Shown piece by piece: positions 16,273 to 25,211 of a stretch of DNA of 64,000 nucleotides. This DNA is from Streptomyces scopuliridis RB72 (GTDB taxonomy: Bacteria; Actinomycetota; Actinomycetes; Streptomycetales; Streptomycetaceae), in the NCBI RefSeq assembly GCF_000718095.1, contig NZ_JOEI01000021.1, positions 1 through 64,000 of the forward strand. The letters run 5' to 3'. Every line of letters begins with the position of its first letter. Position 1 is the stretch's first letter. The notes beneath the pieces are model-generated. The model was not told the origin of the DNA, did not search any database, and saw nothing but the letters and a program-made list of their open reading frames with translations. Made by a program: the position numbers and the translations under genes.

Positions 16273-16541
16273 GGGGGGCGACCTCCAGGTGATCGCTGCC
16301 GGTTCGGGGCGGGGGCGTACGGCAGCGGGACGAGGACGGCCGGGCCGCCTTCCGTCCCGTACACGATGAGCGGATCCGCGGGGGTGAGGCGCCCACCGTC
16401 GGTAGGCCGGCCGCGCTCCGGTGAACTCAGGCACCGCACCCCAGTGTGGGGTACGACATATCGCTGCCACGAGGGGCGTGCGGTGACTTTTTGCGCCCTG
16501 TACGTAACCACGCCGTTACCGCGCGGAGCCCGGGAGGCGCT

Positions 16542-18458
16542 CTACAGAGCGGCGGCGCCGTCGTTGCGCAGCGACTGGCCGTACTGCTGAAGCACCCACA
16601 GTTCCTTCTGGACGGCCGCGTAATGGTCCGGATCGGACTGCGTGCCCAGCCGGGTCAACGTGCCGGTCACATCGCGGACGCGGCGGTCGACGGCGCGCAG
16701 CCTGACCTGGACGAGCTGCTGGCCCGCGTAGACCTCGTCGATCGTCTTGCCGTGGAAGACCTCCACCGCCAGCTCGGTGACCATGGCGCGCACCGCGTCG
16801 TTCGGCGCGGCTTCGCGGACCCTGGCCAGATACTCGGGGGCGGACTCCAGGCCCTGTTCGGCGCCGCCCGCGTCTTCTATGGCGCGGCGTACGGCGGCGT
16901 ACGGCGGGGCCGTGAACTCGTCCTCGCCGTAGGCGTCGAAGGCCGGGGAGACCAGCTCGGGCCGCTGGAGGGCGAGCTTCAGCAGCTCGCGCTCGGTGCG
17001 ATGGGCGGGGCTGCGGAGGTTGAGCGCGGGTCCCGTGGGGCCCTGCGGGGCCGGGGCGCCGTACGACTGCGGCTGCGACTGCTGCGAGCGGCGCTCGGGG
17101 GCGGGCGCCGGGCCCCGGCCGCCGCGGTCGCGCGCCCAGCGCGCCATCTGCGCCACGCGCTTGACCACGAACTGGGTGTCGAGGATGCCGAGGATGCCCG
17201 CCAGCTGGACCGCGACCTCGTGCTGCGAGGAGCCGTTCTTGATCCGCGCGACGATCGGGGCCGCCTCGTCCAGCGCCGCCGCCCGGCCCGCCGGGGTCTC
17301 CAGGTCGTACCGGGAGACGATCTGGCGGATCGCGAACTCGAAGAGCGGCGTACGCGGCTGGACCAGGTCCTGGACGGCCTCGTCGCCCTTGGCGAGCCGC
17401 AGCTCGCACGGGTCCATCCCGTCGGGGGCGATGGCGATATAGGTCTCGGCGGCGAACTTCTGGTCGTCCTCGAAGGCGCGCAGCGCGGCCTTCTGGCCCG
17501 CCGCGTCCCCGTCGAAGGTGAAGATCACGCGGGCGCTGCCGTTGTCCATCAGCAGCCGCCGGAGGATCTTGATGTGGTCGCCGCCGAAGGCCGTACCGCA
17601 CGTGGCGATGGCGGTCGTGACCCCGGCCAGATGACAGGCCATCACATCGGTGTACCCCTCGACGACCACGGCGCGGCTGGCCTTGGCGATATCCTTCTTC
17701 GCCAGGTCGACGCCGTACAGCACCTGGGACTTCTTGTAGATCGACGTCTCGGGGGTGTTGAGGTACTTCGGGCCGTTGTCGTCCTCGCGCAGCTTGCGCG
17801 CGCCGAAGCCGACCACCTCGCCGGAGATATCGCGGATGGGCCACATCAGCCGGCCGCGGAAGCGGTCGATGGGACCGCGGCGGCCGTCCTGGGAGAGGCC
17901 GGAGAGCAGCAGTTCCTTGTCGGTGAAGCCCTTGCCGCGCAGAAAGCGGGTGAGATGGTCCCAGCCGACGGGGCTGTAACCCACCCCGAAATGCTCGGCG
18001 GCGGCCTGGTCGAAACCGCGTTCCGCGAGGAATTTCCGGCCGGTCTCGGCCTCGGGCCCGGAGAGCTGCTCGACATAGAACTCGGCGGCGATCTTGTGCG
18101 CCTCCACCAGGCGGGTGCGCTCGCCGCGCTGGCTCGCCGGGTTGTATCCGCCCTCTTCGTACCGGAGGGTGATGCCCGCCTTGGCGGCGAGCCGCTCGAC
18201 CGTCTCGGAGAAGGAGAGATGGTCGATCTTCATGACGAAGGCGATGGTGTCCCCGCCCTCCTGGCAGCCGAAGCAGTGGAAGAGACCCTTGCTCGGACTG
18301 ACCTGGAAGGAGGGGGACTTCTCGTCGTGGAACGGGCAGAGCCCCTTGAGGTTGCCACCGCCCGCGCTGCGCAGCTGGAGGTAGTCGGACACGACGGCGT
18401 CGATCGGGACCGCGTCCCGAACCGCCTTCACGTCGTCATCGTTGATCCTGCCGGCCAC
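16542..18458 (-). CDS. dnaG: DNA primase
   Basis: A 638-residue replicative primase, which makes RNA primers for Okazaki fragments with the DnaB helicase. The zinc-binding domain has C41, H44, C62 and C65 (CPFHDEKSPSF and FHCFGC). The catalytic core (about 120-360) includes RFRGRLMWPI, the TOPRIM glutamate in VEGYTDVMA, and the metal motif TFDGDAAGQ. The C-terminal helicase-interaction region starts after a Gln/Pro-rich linker (about 450-480). Length and motifs are complete. It is followed after 269 bases by hrdA in the same direction, a conserved Streptomyces order resembling the dnaG-sigma pairing of other bacteria. Confidence 0.97.
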   Translation of the reverse strand: MAGRINDDDVKAVRDAVPIDAVVSDYLQLRSAGGGNLKGLCPFHDEKSPSFQVSPSKGLFHCFGCQEGGDTIAFVMKIDHLSFSETVERLAAKAGITLRYEEGGYNPASQRGERTRLVEAHKIAAEFYVEQLSGPEAETGRKFLAERGFDQAAAEHFGVGYSPVGWDHLTRFLRGKGFTDKELLLSGLSQDGRRGPIDRFRGRLMWPIRDISGEVVGFGARKLREDDNGPKYLNTPETSIYKKSQVLYGVDLAKKDIAKASRAVVVEGYTDVMACHLAGVTTAIATCGTAFGGDHIKILRRLLMDNGSARVIFTFDGDAAGQKAALRAFEDDQKFAAETYIAIAPDGMDPCELRLAKGDEAVQDLVQPRTPLFEFAIRQIVSRYDLETPAGRAAALDEAAPIVARIKNGSSQHEVAVQLAGILGILDTQFVVKRVAQMARWARDRGGRGPAPAPERRSQQSQPQSYGAPAPQGPTGPALNLRSPAHRTERELLKLALQRPELVSPAFDAYGEDEFTAPPYAAVRRAIEDAGGAEQGLESAPEYLARVREAAPNDAVRAMVTELAVEVFHGKTIDEVYAGQQLVQVRLRAVDRRVRDVTGTLTRLGTQSDPDHYAAVQKELWVLQQYGQSLRNDGAAAL

Positions 18459-18538
18459 GCGTGAATTCTACGGGGACGTACTGACACCCATGGACCGTCC
18501 GGTACGCGGCAGGGGCCGTCGCGGCCGTCCGGTCCAGG

Positions 18539-19816
18539 TCAGGCGGGCAGCGAGCCGAGCGGGACACCCGGATCGGCGAGGGCGTCCAGATCCTGCCGGG
18601 CACCGGAACGGATGAGGCGCTGGATGTCCTCGGTGACGTCCCACACGTTGACGTTCATACCGGCGAGCACCCTGCGGTCCTTCAGCCAGAACGCGCAGAA
18701 CTCCCTCTTTCCGGCGTCGCCCCGCACGACCACCTGGTCGTACGAGCCGGGCGGGGCCCAGCCGGAGTACTCCATGCCGAGGTCGTACTGATCGGAGAAG
18801 AAGTACGGGATCCGGTCGTAGACGACGTCCTTGCCGAGCATGGCGCGGGCGGCGGCCGGGCCGCCGTTGAGGGCGTTGGCCCAGTGCTCGACACGTACCC
18901 GGTCGGTGGCGAGGGTGGCGCCCCAGCCGGAGACCGGGAAGGAGGCCACGTCCCCCGCCGCGAAGATATCGGGGTCGGAGGTGCGCAGCGCGGCGTCCAC
19001 GGCGATCCCGCCGCCCTCCGCGCGGTCGGCGAGAGCGAGCCCGGCGGCCTCGGCGAGGGCCGTGCGCGGGGCGGCGCCGATCGCGGCGAGCACGTCATGG
19101 GCGGGGTGTTCCTCGCCGTCGTCCGTGCGGGCCGAGAGGACCATGCCGTCCTGTCCGGTGATTTCGGTGAGCCGGGCGCCGAAGTGGAACCGTACGCCGT
19201 GTTCCCGGTGCAGATCGGTGAAGAGCTGGCCCAGCTCGGGGCCGATGACCCGCAGGAGGGGGGTCTCCTCGGTCTCGATGACGGTGACCTCGGCGCCGTA
19301 GCCGCGGGCCGCCGCCGCGACCTCCAGACCGATCCAGCCCGCGCCGGCGATCACCAGATGGCCGTTGTCGCGGCCGAGGGAGGCGAGCACCTGGCGCAGC
19401 CGGTCGGAGTGCGCGAGGCGGCGCAGATGGTGGACGCCCGCCAGGTCCGTGCCGGGGATGTCGAGGCGGCGCGGCTCCGCGCCGGTGGCCAGCAGCAGCT
19501 TGTCGTACCGTACGGAGGCGCCGTCGCCGAGATGCAGGCACCGGGTGTCCCGGTCGATGGAGGTGACGGTCTGGCCGAGATGCAGCTCCACCTGGGCCTG
19601 CGCGTACCAGGCGGGCTCGTGCACGAAGACGCTGTCCCGCTCCTCGGAACCGGTCAGATAGCCCTTGGACAGCGGCGGGCGTTCATAGGGATGGTCGCGC
19701 TCGTCACCGATGAGGATCACCCGGCCGGTGAACCCTTCCGCACGCAGGGTTTCCGCCGCCTTGGCCCCGGCGAGTCCACCGCCGACGATGACAAATGTCC
19801 GGTGTGCGTCGACCAC
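18539..19816 (-). CDS. NAD(P)/FAD-dependent oxidoreductase, ferredoxin reductase-like
   Basis: A 425-residue two-dinucleotide-fold flavoprotein. The FAD loop is VIVGGGLAGAKAAETLR, followed by PYERPPLSKGYL (typical of the putidaredoxin/rubredoxin reductase branch). The NAD loop is VIAGAGWIGLEVAAAARGYGAEVTVIE, the second FAD motif is DIFAAGDVA, and a C-terminal dimer-type domain starts at RVEHWANAL. These enzymes pass electrons from NADH to a ferredoxin or rubredoxin partner, which is not encoded nearby. The GTG at 19816 has AGGAGG six bases upstream; an upstream extension to 19900 has no site. It lies 80 bases from dnaG in the same direction and is transcribed separately or as the operon head. 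Confidence 0.92.
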   Translation of the reverse strand: MVDAHRTFVIVGGGLAGAKAAETLRAEGFTGRVILIGDERDHPYERPPLSKGYLTGSEERDSVFVHEPAWYAQAQVELHLGQTVTSIDRDTRCLHLGDGASVRYDKLLLATGAEPRRLDIPGTDLAGVHHLRRLAHSDRLRQVLASLGRDNGHLVIAGAGWIGLEVAAAARGYGAEVTVIETEETPLLRVIGPELGQLFTDLHREHGVRFHFGARLTEITGQDGMVLSARTDDGEEHPAHDVLAAIGAAPRTALAEAAGLALADRAEGGGIAVDAALRTSDPDIFAAGDVASFPVSGWGATLATDRVRVEHWANALNGGPAAARAMLGKDVVYDRIPYFFSDQYDLGMEYSGWAPPGSYDQVVVRGDAGKREFCAFWLKDRRVLAGMNVNVWDVTEDIQRLIRSGARQDLDALADPGVPLGSLPA

Positions 19817-20069
19817 TTGATGCCTCCTCTTCGCGCTGCCGCCATCTGCGAGCGTCCCGCACGGAGCGTGATGGCGAAAGAGGGAGCGCTCCACGGGCAT
19901 GTCTCACTGCTGTGATCCGGCTACTCTCGTGCAATCGATGATCAGGAGCCGTGAGGCATGAGGGGCGCATGTCACCCCTTCATCGCACCACCTTCATCGG
20001 AGCACCACTCATTGGACCATCCGCGGGTCCGCGCGGGCCGTACGTGTGCGCGGTGGTCGCCCGACGGTG

Positions 20070-21443
20070 TCAGAGCGGTGAGGGGCGGCGGCCGGTGAGT
20101 CCGGCGTGCAGGGAGCGGGCCGCCGCGTCGGTGAGTGACGCGATCTGGTCGACGATGACGCGTTTACGGGCCCGGTCGTCGCGGGCGGCCTCGAACAGCG
20201 CGCGGAATTGCGGATCGAGCCCCTCGGGGGCGCGGGCCGTGAGCACGCCCGCCAGCTCGGCCAGGACGATCCGCTGGTCGGCGCGGAGCACTTCCTGTTC
20301 GGCGCGCTGCATGACATAGCGGTCGGCGACGGCCTTGAGAACCGCGCATTCGTGCCGGGCCTCGCGCGGGACGACCAGCTGGGCGGCGTACCGGGTGAGC
20401 GGGCCCGTACCGTACGCCCGGCGGGTGGCGCCCTCGGCGGCTTCGCAGAACCGGCCGATGAGCTGGCTGGTGGCGTCTTTCAGCCAGGACTGCGCGACGG
20501 CGGATCCGTCGTAGGAGTGCGGCCACCACTCCTGCGCCATCAGCCGGTCGAGCGCGGCGGCCAGCTCCTGCGGGTCCGTGCCGGCGGGGACGTAGCGGCC
20601 GATGGCCACCGTCCAGATCGCGCTCCGCTCGGAGGCGGAGGTGAGCGCGGCGGGGTCGACATGCCCGGCGTGCAGCCCGTCCTCGAAGTCATGGACGCAG
20701 TAGGCCACATCGTCGGACCAGTCCATGACCTGTGCCTCGAAGCAGATACGGTCCGCCGGCGCGCCCTCGCGGACCCAGGTGAAGACCGGCAGATCGTCCT
20801 CGTACACACCGAATTTCGCCGAGCCCGGCTCGGTGGGGTGTGCGCCGCGCGGCCAGGGATATTTGGTGGCGGCGTCCAGGGCGGCCCGGGTGAGGTTGAG
20901 GCCGACGCTGACCAGACCGCCGTTGCCCGGGTCACCGGCCGCCGGCGCGTGTGTGGCCGGGGTCACCGTTTCGGACCGTACGAAACGTTTGGGCTCGATA
21001 CGCGTCAGGAGCCGCAGCGACTGGGCGTTGCCCTCGAAGCCGCCGCAGTCGGCGGCGAAGTCGTTGAGCGCCTGCTCGCCGTTGTGGCCGAAGGGCGGGT
21101 GGCCCATGTCGTGGGAGAGACACGCGGCCTCGACGAGATCCGGGTCGCAGCCGAGCGCCGCACCGAGCTCGCGGCCGACCTGGGCGCACTCCAGGGAGTG
21201 GGTCAGCCGCGTACGGGGGCTGGCGTCCCACTCCTGGCTGCGGGATCCGGGGGTCACCACCTGGGTCTTGCCCGCGAGCCTGCGCAGCGCGGAGGAGTGC
21301 AGTACGCGCGCGCGGTCGCGCTGGAACGCGGTGCGGCCCGGACGTTTGTCGGGTTCGGGTGCCCAGCGTTCGGTGGCCGCGTCGTCGTACCCGCGTGCCG
21401 GTTCCGGGAGGTGCGGTGTGGTGCTGTCGGTGGTGCCTGCCAT
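20070..21443 (-). CDS. dgt: Deoxyguanosinetriphosphate triphosphohydrolase-like protein
   Basis: An HD-superfamily enzyme of 457 residues that hydrolyses dGTP (or other dNTPs) to the nucleoside and tripolyphosphate. The metal ligands are visible: H82 in RTRLTHSLE, the H111-D112 pair in [15 protein letters not shown], and a later Asp in [13 protein letters not shown]. The N-terminal [26 protein letters not shown] block is typical of dGTPases. The ATG at 21443 starts MAGTTDS; the longer frame into 21830 has no support. It is divergent from the PBP gene, with 181 bases between them. Confidence 0.93.
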   Translation of the reverse strand: MAGTTDSTTPHLPEPARGYDDAATERWAPEPDKRPGRTAFQRDRARVLHSSALRRLAGKTQVVTPGSRSQEWDASPRTRLTHSLECAQVGRELGAALGCDPDLVEAACLSHDMGHPPFGHNGEQALNDFAADCGGFEGNAQSLRLLTRIEPKRFVRSETVTPATHAPAAGDPGNGGLVSVGLNLTRAALDAATKYPWPRGAHPTEPGSAKFGVYEDDLPVFTWVREGAPADRICFEAQVMDWSDDVAYCVHDFEDGLHAGHVDPAALTSASERSAIWTVAIGRYVPAGTDPQELAAALDRLMAQEWWPHSYDGSAVAQSWLKDATSQLIGRFCEAAEGATRRAYGTGPLTRYAAQLVVPREARHECAVLKAVADRYVMQRAEQEVLRADQRIVLAELAGVLTARAPEGLDPQFRALFEAARDDRARKRVIVDQIASLTDAAARSLHAGLTGRRPSPL

Positions 21444-21624
21444 GCACCGAAGGTAACCGGCGCGGGTGACAGGTGCGGGTTCCCGGCGCGGCTCCCGGCG
21501 CGGGCGTCGCCGACTCGCCGGAACCGCTGGACGATACGTCGCATCTTTACCAGGAAGATCGAAAGTGTGACCACGTGCGAGTGCGTGAAGGTGACCGCGC
21601 GGGTGCGCGGGAGAGGAGAGCTCG

Positions 21625-23106
21625 ATGAACCAGCCGCTGAGGCGTATCGCCATCTTCTGCGGGGTGCTCGTACTCGCCCTGCTGGTGCGGGCCAACTGGC
21701 TGCAGTTCATCGAGAGCGACAGTCTCGCCAACCACGAGAACAACCGCCGGGTGAAGATCGCCCAGTTCTCGCAGCCGCGCGGGGACATCATCGTGGGAGA
21801 CCGGCCGGTCACCGGCTCGCGGAAGGTCACGGACGCGGAGTTCGCCTACCGGCGGACCTTCACCGAGGGGCCGGTGTACGCGCCGGTCACCGGCTACGCC
21901 TCGCAGGCCCAGGGCATGTCCCTGCTGGAGAGTACGTACGACAAGGTGCTGAGCGGACAGGACGACCGGTTCGCCTTCGGGCGCGCCCTGGATGTCCTGA
22001 CCGGCGAGAAGCCGCGCGGTGGCGATGTGATCACCACCATCGATCCGAAGGCACAGCAGGCCGCCTACAAGGGGCTGACCGATCTCGGCGCCCGGGGCGC
22101 GGTCGTCGCTCTCGATCCGCGGACCGGCAGGGTGCTCTCGCTCGTCTCCACGCCCTCCTACGACCCTTCCGTCTTCGCGGGGCTGTCCTTCAAGGAGGGC
22201 GACACCTTCAAGGCGCTCGACGCCGACAAGAACAAGCCGCTGGCCAACCGGGCGCTGCGGGAGACGTATCCGCCCGGCTCCACGTTCAAGATCCTCACGG
22301 CCGCCGCGGCCCTGGAGCACGGCGTGGTCACGGACATCGACGCCGCGTCCGACGCGGAATCCCCGTATCCCCTGCCGCTCTCCAGCAACAAGATCGGCAG
22401 TGAGGCGGGCGACGAGGTGTGCGACAAGGCCTCGCTGAAGACCGCCATGCAGTACTCCTGCAACAACGTCTTCCTCGACGCGGCGGCCAAGGTCGGCGCG
22501 GACAAGATGCGGGAGACGGCCGAGAAGTTCGGGTTCAACGCCGATGTGTACTCCGAGGACTTCGGGGACATGCTGGCCACCAAGAGCCTCTACCCCGACA
22601 AGCTGGACCGGCCGGGGACCGCGCTGACGGGCATGGGTCAGGGCAGTCTCACCAGCACCCCGATGCAGATGGCCATGGTGACCGCCGCCCTCGCCAACGG
22701 CGGCAAGCTGATGCAGCCCTACATCGTCGAGGAGCTGCGCGGCCCCGATCTCTCCACGCTGGAGAAGCACGAGCCCGCGCTCAAGAGCCGGGCCGTCTCC
22801 GAGGACACCGCGGAACAGGTGCGGGAGATGATGGAGTTCACCGCCGCGGAGGGCAGCGCGAAGAGGGCGCTGATCGACGGTGTCACGGTCGGCGGGAAGA
22901 CCGGCACCGCGCAGCGCGGGGTCGATGTGAGCCAGGAGGTGCCGTACGGCTGGTTCGTCTCCTACGGCCAGAAGGGCGACGCCTCCGTCGCGGTCGCGGT
23001 CTTCATCGACCCCACGGACATGGACATCTCCCGGGCGGATATCTCCGGCGGCAGGCTCGGCGCTCCGATCGCGAAGAGCGTCATGAAGGCCGTACTCGAC
23101 GAGTGA
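21625..23106 (+). CDS. Penicillin-binding protein 2 (class B transpeptidase)
   Basis: A 493-residue monofunctional transpeptidase that cross-links peptidoglycan outside the membrane. One N-terminal membrane anchor ([19 protein letters not shown]) is followed by the dimerisation/pedestal domain and the catalytic domain with all three motifs: S219-T-F-K222 in PPGSTFKI, S278-C-N280 in YSCNN, and K425-T-G427 in GGKTGTAQ. This resembles PbpA-type proteins of Streptomyces. The ATG has GAGAGGAGAG about 5-14 bases upstream. The last 145 bases overlap the antisense 3' end of the chelatase-like gene. Confidence 0.93.
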   Translation: MNQPLRRIAIFCGVLVLALLVRANWLQFIESDSLANHENNRRVKIAQFSQPRGDIIVGDRPVTGSRKVTDAEFAYRRTFTEGPVYAPVTGYASQAQGMSLLESTYDKVLSGQDDRFAFGRALDVLTGEKPRGGDVITTIDPKAQQAAYKGLTDLGARGAVVALDPRTGRVLSLVSTPSYDPSVFAGLSFKEGDTFKALDADKNKPLANRALRETYPPGSTFKILTAAAALEHGVVTDIDAASDAESPYPLPLSSNKIGSEAGDEVCDKASLKTAMQYSCNNVFLDAAAKVGADKMRETAEKFGFNADVYSEDFGDMLATKSLYPDKLDRPGTALTGMGQGSLTSTPMQMAMVTAALANGGKLMQPYIVEELRGPDLSTLEKHEPALKSRAVSEDTAEQVREMMEFTAAEGSAKRALIDGVTVGGKTGTAQRGVDVSQEVPYGWFVSYGQKGDASVAVAVFIDPTDMDISRADISGGRLGAPIAKSVMKAVLDE

Positions 23107-24158
23107 ACCCCGCTCTCCTCCGGGCTCCCCGGGCGCGGTGCCGTCAGGGGCGCCGCCAGGGCCTCGTCGTAGCGGTGAAGGAGCAGCCGGGCCATCGCCG
23201 GGTGCGCGCCGAGCGGGGCGGCGGCGATCCGGGGCGCGGCGACGAGCCCGGACCCGGCGGCGGCGCTGCGGGTGGCGAAGTAGCCGGGCGCGGTGAAGTA
23301 CGAGGCGATCGCGGTGCGGTGGCGGCCCCGGGCGGCGAGGGCGCGCAGGGCGTCGGGGACGGTGGGCGAGGCGGCGGACGCGTACGCGGGGACGACCGGC
23401 ACCCCGCCGAAACGCTCGCTGAGCATCACGGCCGTACGGCGGGTGTCCACCGCCGATTCGGGGTCGCGTGATCCGGCGGCGGCCAGGACGATCCCGGCGC
23501 CGTGGCGCCGGTCCGTGGGCCAGCCCGCCTCGACGAGCCGGGCGTACAGCGCCTCGACCAGCAGCGGGTGCGGTCCGAGCGGGGCGGCGACGCGGGTGCG
23601 CAGGTGGGGCGCGGCGGCGGCGAAGGCGGGCAGGTCGCGCTTGATGTGCACGCCACGGCTCAGGAGAAGGGGTACGAGGACGGCCCGGCCGGCGCCGAGG
23701 GAGGCGAGGGTGTCGGGCAGCCGCGGTTCGTTGAGCTCGATGTGGCCGAGCCGTACGTCGAGGCCGGGGCGCAGCTCGCGGACCCGGTCGAGGAGCGCCG
23801 TGATGGTGCGCAGGGCTCGCGGGTCGCGGCTGCCGTGGGCGACGACGACGAGCGCGGGTGCGGGATGGCTGGGGGCACGGTCGGTGAGGGCGGGGCTCGC
23901 GGGGGCGGGAAGCGGGGAGGTGGGGGTGTCGTCGCGCGTGCCGCCGCGGGTGTCGCTTCCGGTCTCGTTGCGGGTTCCGTTCCGTGCGACGTGGCTGAGC
24001 TGATGACCGAGTCGCTCGGTGATCCGGGTGAGCAACTGCCCCGCGGTGTCGAAGGGGAACGGCTCCTCGTCCCGTGACTCCCGCGTGGCCGGTGCGGGCG
24101 GCTCGGGCAGTGCGGGGGGTCGTGGGGGTGACATGCGGTGGTGTGCCGGCTCCGTCAT
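22962..24158 (-). CDS. Sirohydrochlorin chelatase-like (CbiX/SirB) protein
   Basis: The protein has two CbiX-type halves. The first (about residues 105-225) begins LVVVAHGSRDPRALRTITAL and keeps the metal-binding His of AHGS. The second (about 230-345) begins IVLAAAGSRDPESAVDTRRT and has lost that His. Such enzymes insert ferrous iron or cobalt into sirohydrochlorin; iron gives siroheme, the cofactor of the nitrite reductase encoded at 44084. Residues 1-100 are Pro/Arg-rich and probably disordered. The C-terminal 48 residues are encoded antisense to the PBP gene, with odd composition ([20 protein letters not shown]), so the true family domain likely ends before about 23110. The ATG at 24158 lacks a strong ribosome site; 24134 is an alternative. 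Confidence 0.8.
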   Translation of the reverse strand: MTEPAHHRMSPPRPPALPEPPAPATRESRDEEPFPFDTAGQLLTRITERLGHQLSHVARNGTRNETGSDTRGGTRDDTPTSPLPAPASPALTDRAPSHPAPALVVVAHGSRDPRALRTITALLDRVRELRPGLDVRLGHIELNEPRLPDTLASLGAGRAVLVPLLLSRGVHIKRDLPAFAAAAPHLRTRVAAPLGPHPLLVEALYARLVEAGWPTDRRHGAGIVLAAAGSRDPESAVDTRRTAVMLSERFGGVPVVPAYASAASPTVPDALRALAARGRHRTAIASYFTAPGYFATRSAAAGSGLVAAPRIAAAPLGAHPAMARLLLHRYDEALAAPLTAPRPGSPEESGVHSSSTAFMTLFAIGAPSLPPEISAREMSMSVGSMKTATATEASPFWP

Positions 24159-24308
24159 GAACCGATCGTGGCGGGTCCTGATTGCCGGGTGGTTGCACGG
24201 TGGTGACGGGGGTTTTCCACCACCTCACCGACGGCTCGGGGGCATTGTCAGACCCCTCACTTACGGTGATGGCAGTTCGGAACCAGAAGGTCGGGGAGGG
24301 GTCCTGCC

Positions 24309-25211
24309 ATGGGCTGGATCGAGACAACGGGCGGGTATGCCGTCGCGCTGGACGGCACGCGCGTGCTGTGCCGGAACGCCGCGGGGCGGGCGCTGAAGCA
24401 GGTGCCGCCGAAGCTCAAGGACGACGCGGAAGTCGTGCGGCTTCGGCAGCTGGCGGAGTGGCTGGAGCGGCACGAGCGGGAGTGCCGGGAGCAGGTGGAC
24501 ACCTGGCTGGTGCGTTCGCTGCCGGTGCCGGTGGCGCTGCTGGCGCGGGTGTGGCCGGACGCGGCCTGGCAGTCGGCGCTGCGGGATCTCGTCGTGGCCC
24601 CGGTGGGGGCGGACGGCTCGGCGGACACGGAGCGCGCGGGCTTTCTGCGGGACGCCGATCCGGCGCGGGGGCTGGGGATCGTCGATCTGGACGGGGACTC
24701 GGTGTGGCTGGAGCCGGCCGAGGTGGAGACGGTGCTGATTCCGCATCCGGTGCTGCTCGAAGAGCTCGCGGAGCTACGGGAGTTCGCGGCGGAGCTGGGG
24801 GTCGAGCAGGGCGCGGAGCAGCTGTTCCGCGAGGTGTGGCGGCGGCCGGAGGCGGCCGAGGGCGCCGCGGGGGGCGGTCCGGCGCAGGAGTGGCGGGCGT
24901 ACGCCGACGGGAAGTTCGCGCAGTTGCGGCATGCGACGGCCCGCGCGGTCTCGCTCGGCTACCGGGTGCGCGGCGGCCAGGCGGTCTGCCCGCTGGTGGA
25001 GGACGGCCGGCAGCTGGAGGCGGCGTACTGGCTGGGGGACGACTACCCCGAGTCGGAGGCGCTGACCGGCTCGCTGGAGTGGCGTGACACGGCGGGGCGG
25101 CGGCTGCCGCTCGCTGAAGTGGGGCCGGTCGCCTGGTCGGAGGGCGAGCGGATGGCCGCGCTGGTGTACGCGGGCCGTGTGGTCGAGAGCGATGAGGAGA
25201 AGGCGCTGTGA
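24309..25211 (+). CDS. DUF4132-type protein, first gene of the MoxR-VWA operon
   Basis: A 300-residue soluble protein. It opens MGWIETTGGYAVALDGTRVLC, has a helical segment VVRLRQLAEWLERHERECRE followed by LPVPVALLARVWPDAAWQSALRDLVV, a beta-rich region with IVDLDGDSVWLEPAEVETVLIP, and a C-terminal block with AYADGKFAQLRHATARAVSLGYRVRGG. I associate this with the DUF4132 family (PF13569), found in E. coli YehI and MolR, both of unknown function. There are no signals or membrane segments. GGGGAGGGG precedes the ATG by about 8 bases. The stop overlaps the next GTG by four bases, so it heads a translationally coupled five-gene operon. Confidence 0.75.
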   Translation: MGWIETTGGYAVALDGTRVLCRNAAGRALKQVPPKLKDDAEVVRLRQLAEWLERHERECREQVDTWLVRSLPVPVALLARVWPDAAWQSALRDLVVAPVGADGSADTERAGFLRDADPARGLGIVDLDGDSVWLEPAEVETVLIPHPVLLEELAELREFAAELGVEQGAEQLFREVWRRPEAAEGAAGGGPAQEWRAYADGKFAQLRHATARAVSLGYRVRGGQAVCPLVEDGRQLEAAYWLGDDYPESEALTGSLEWRDTAGRRLPLAEVGPVAWSEGERMAALVYAGRVVESDEEKAL

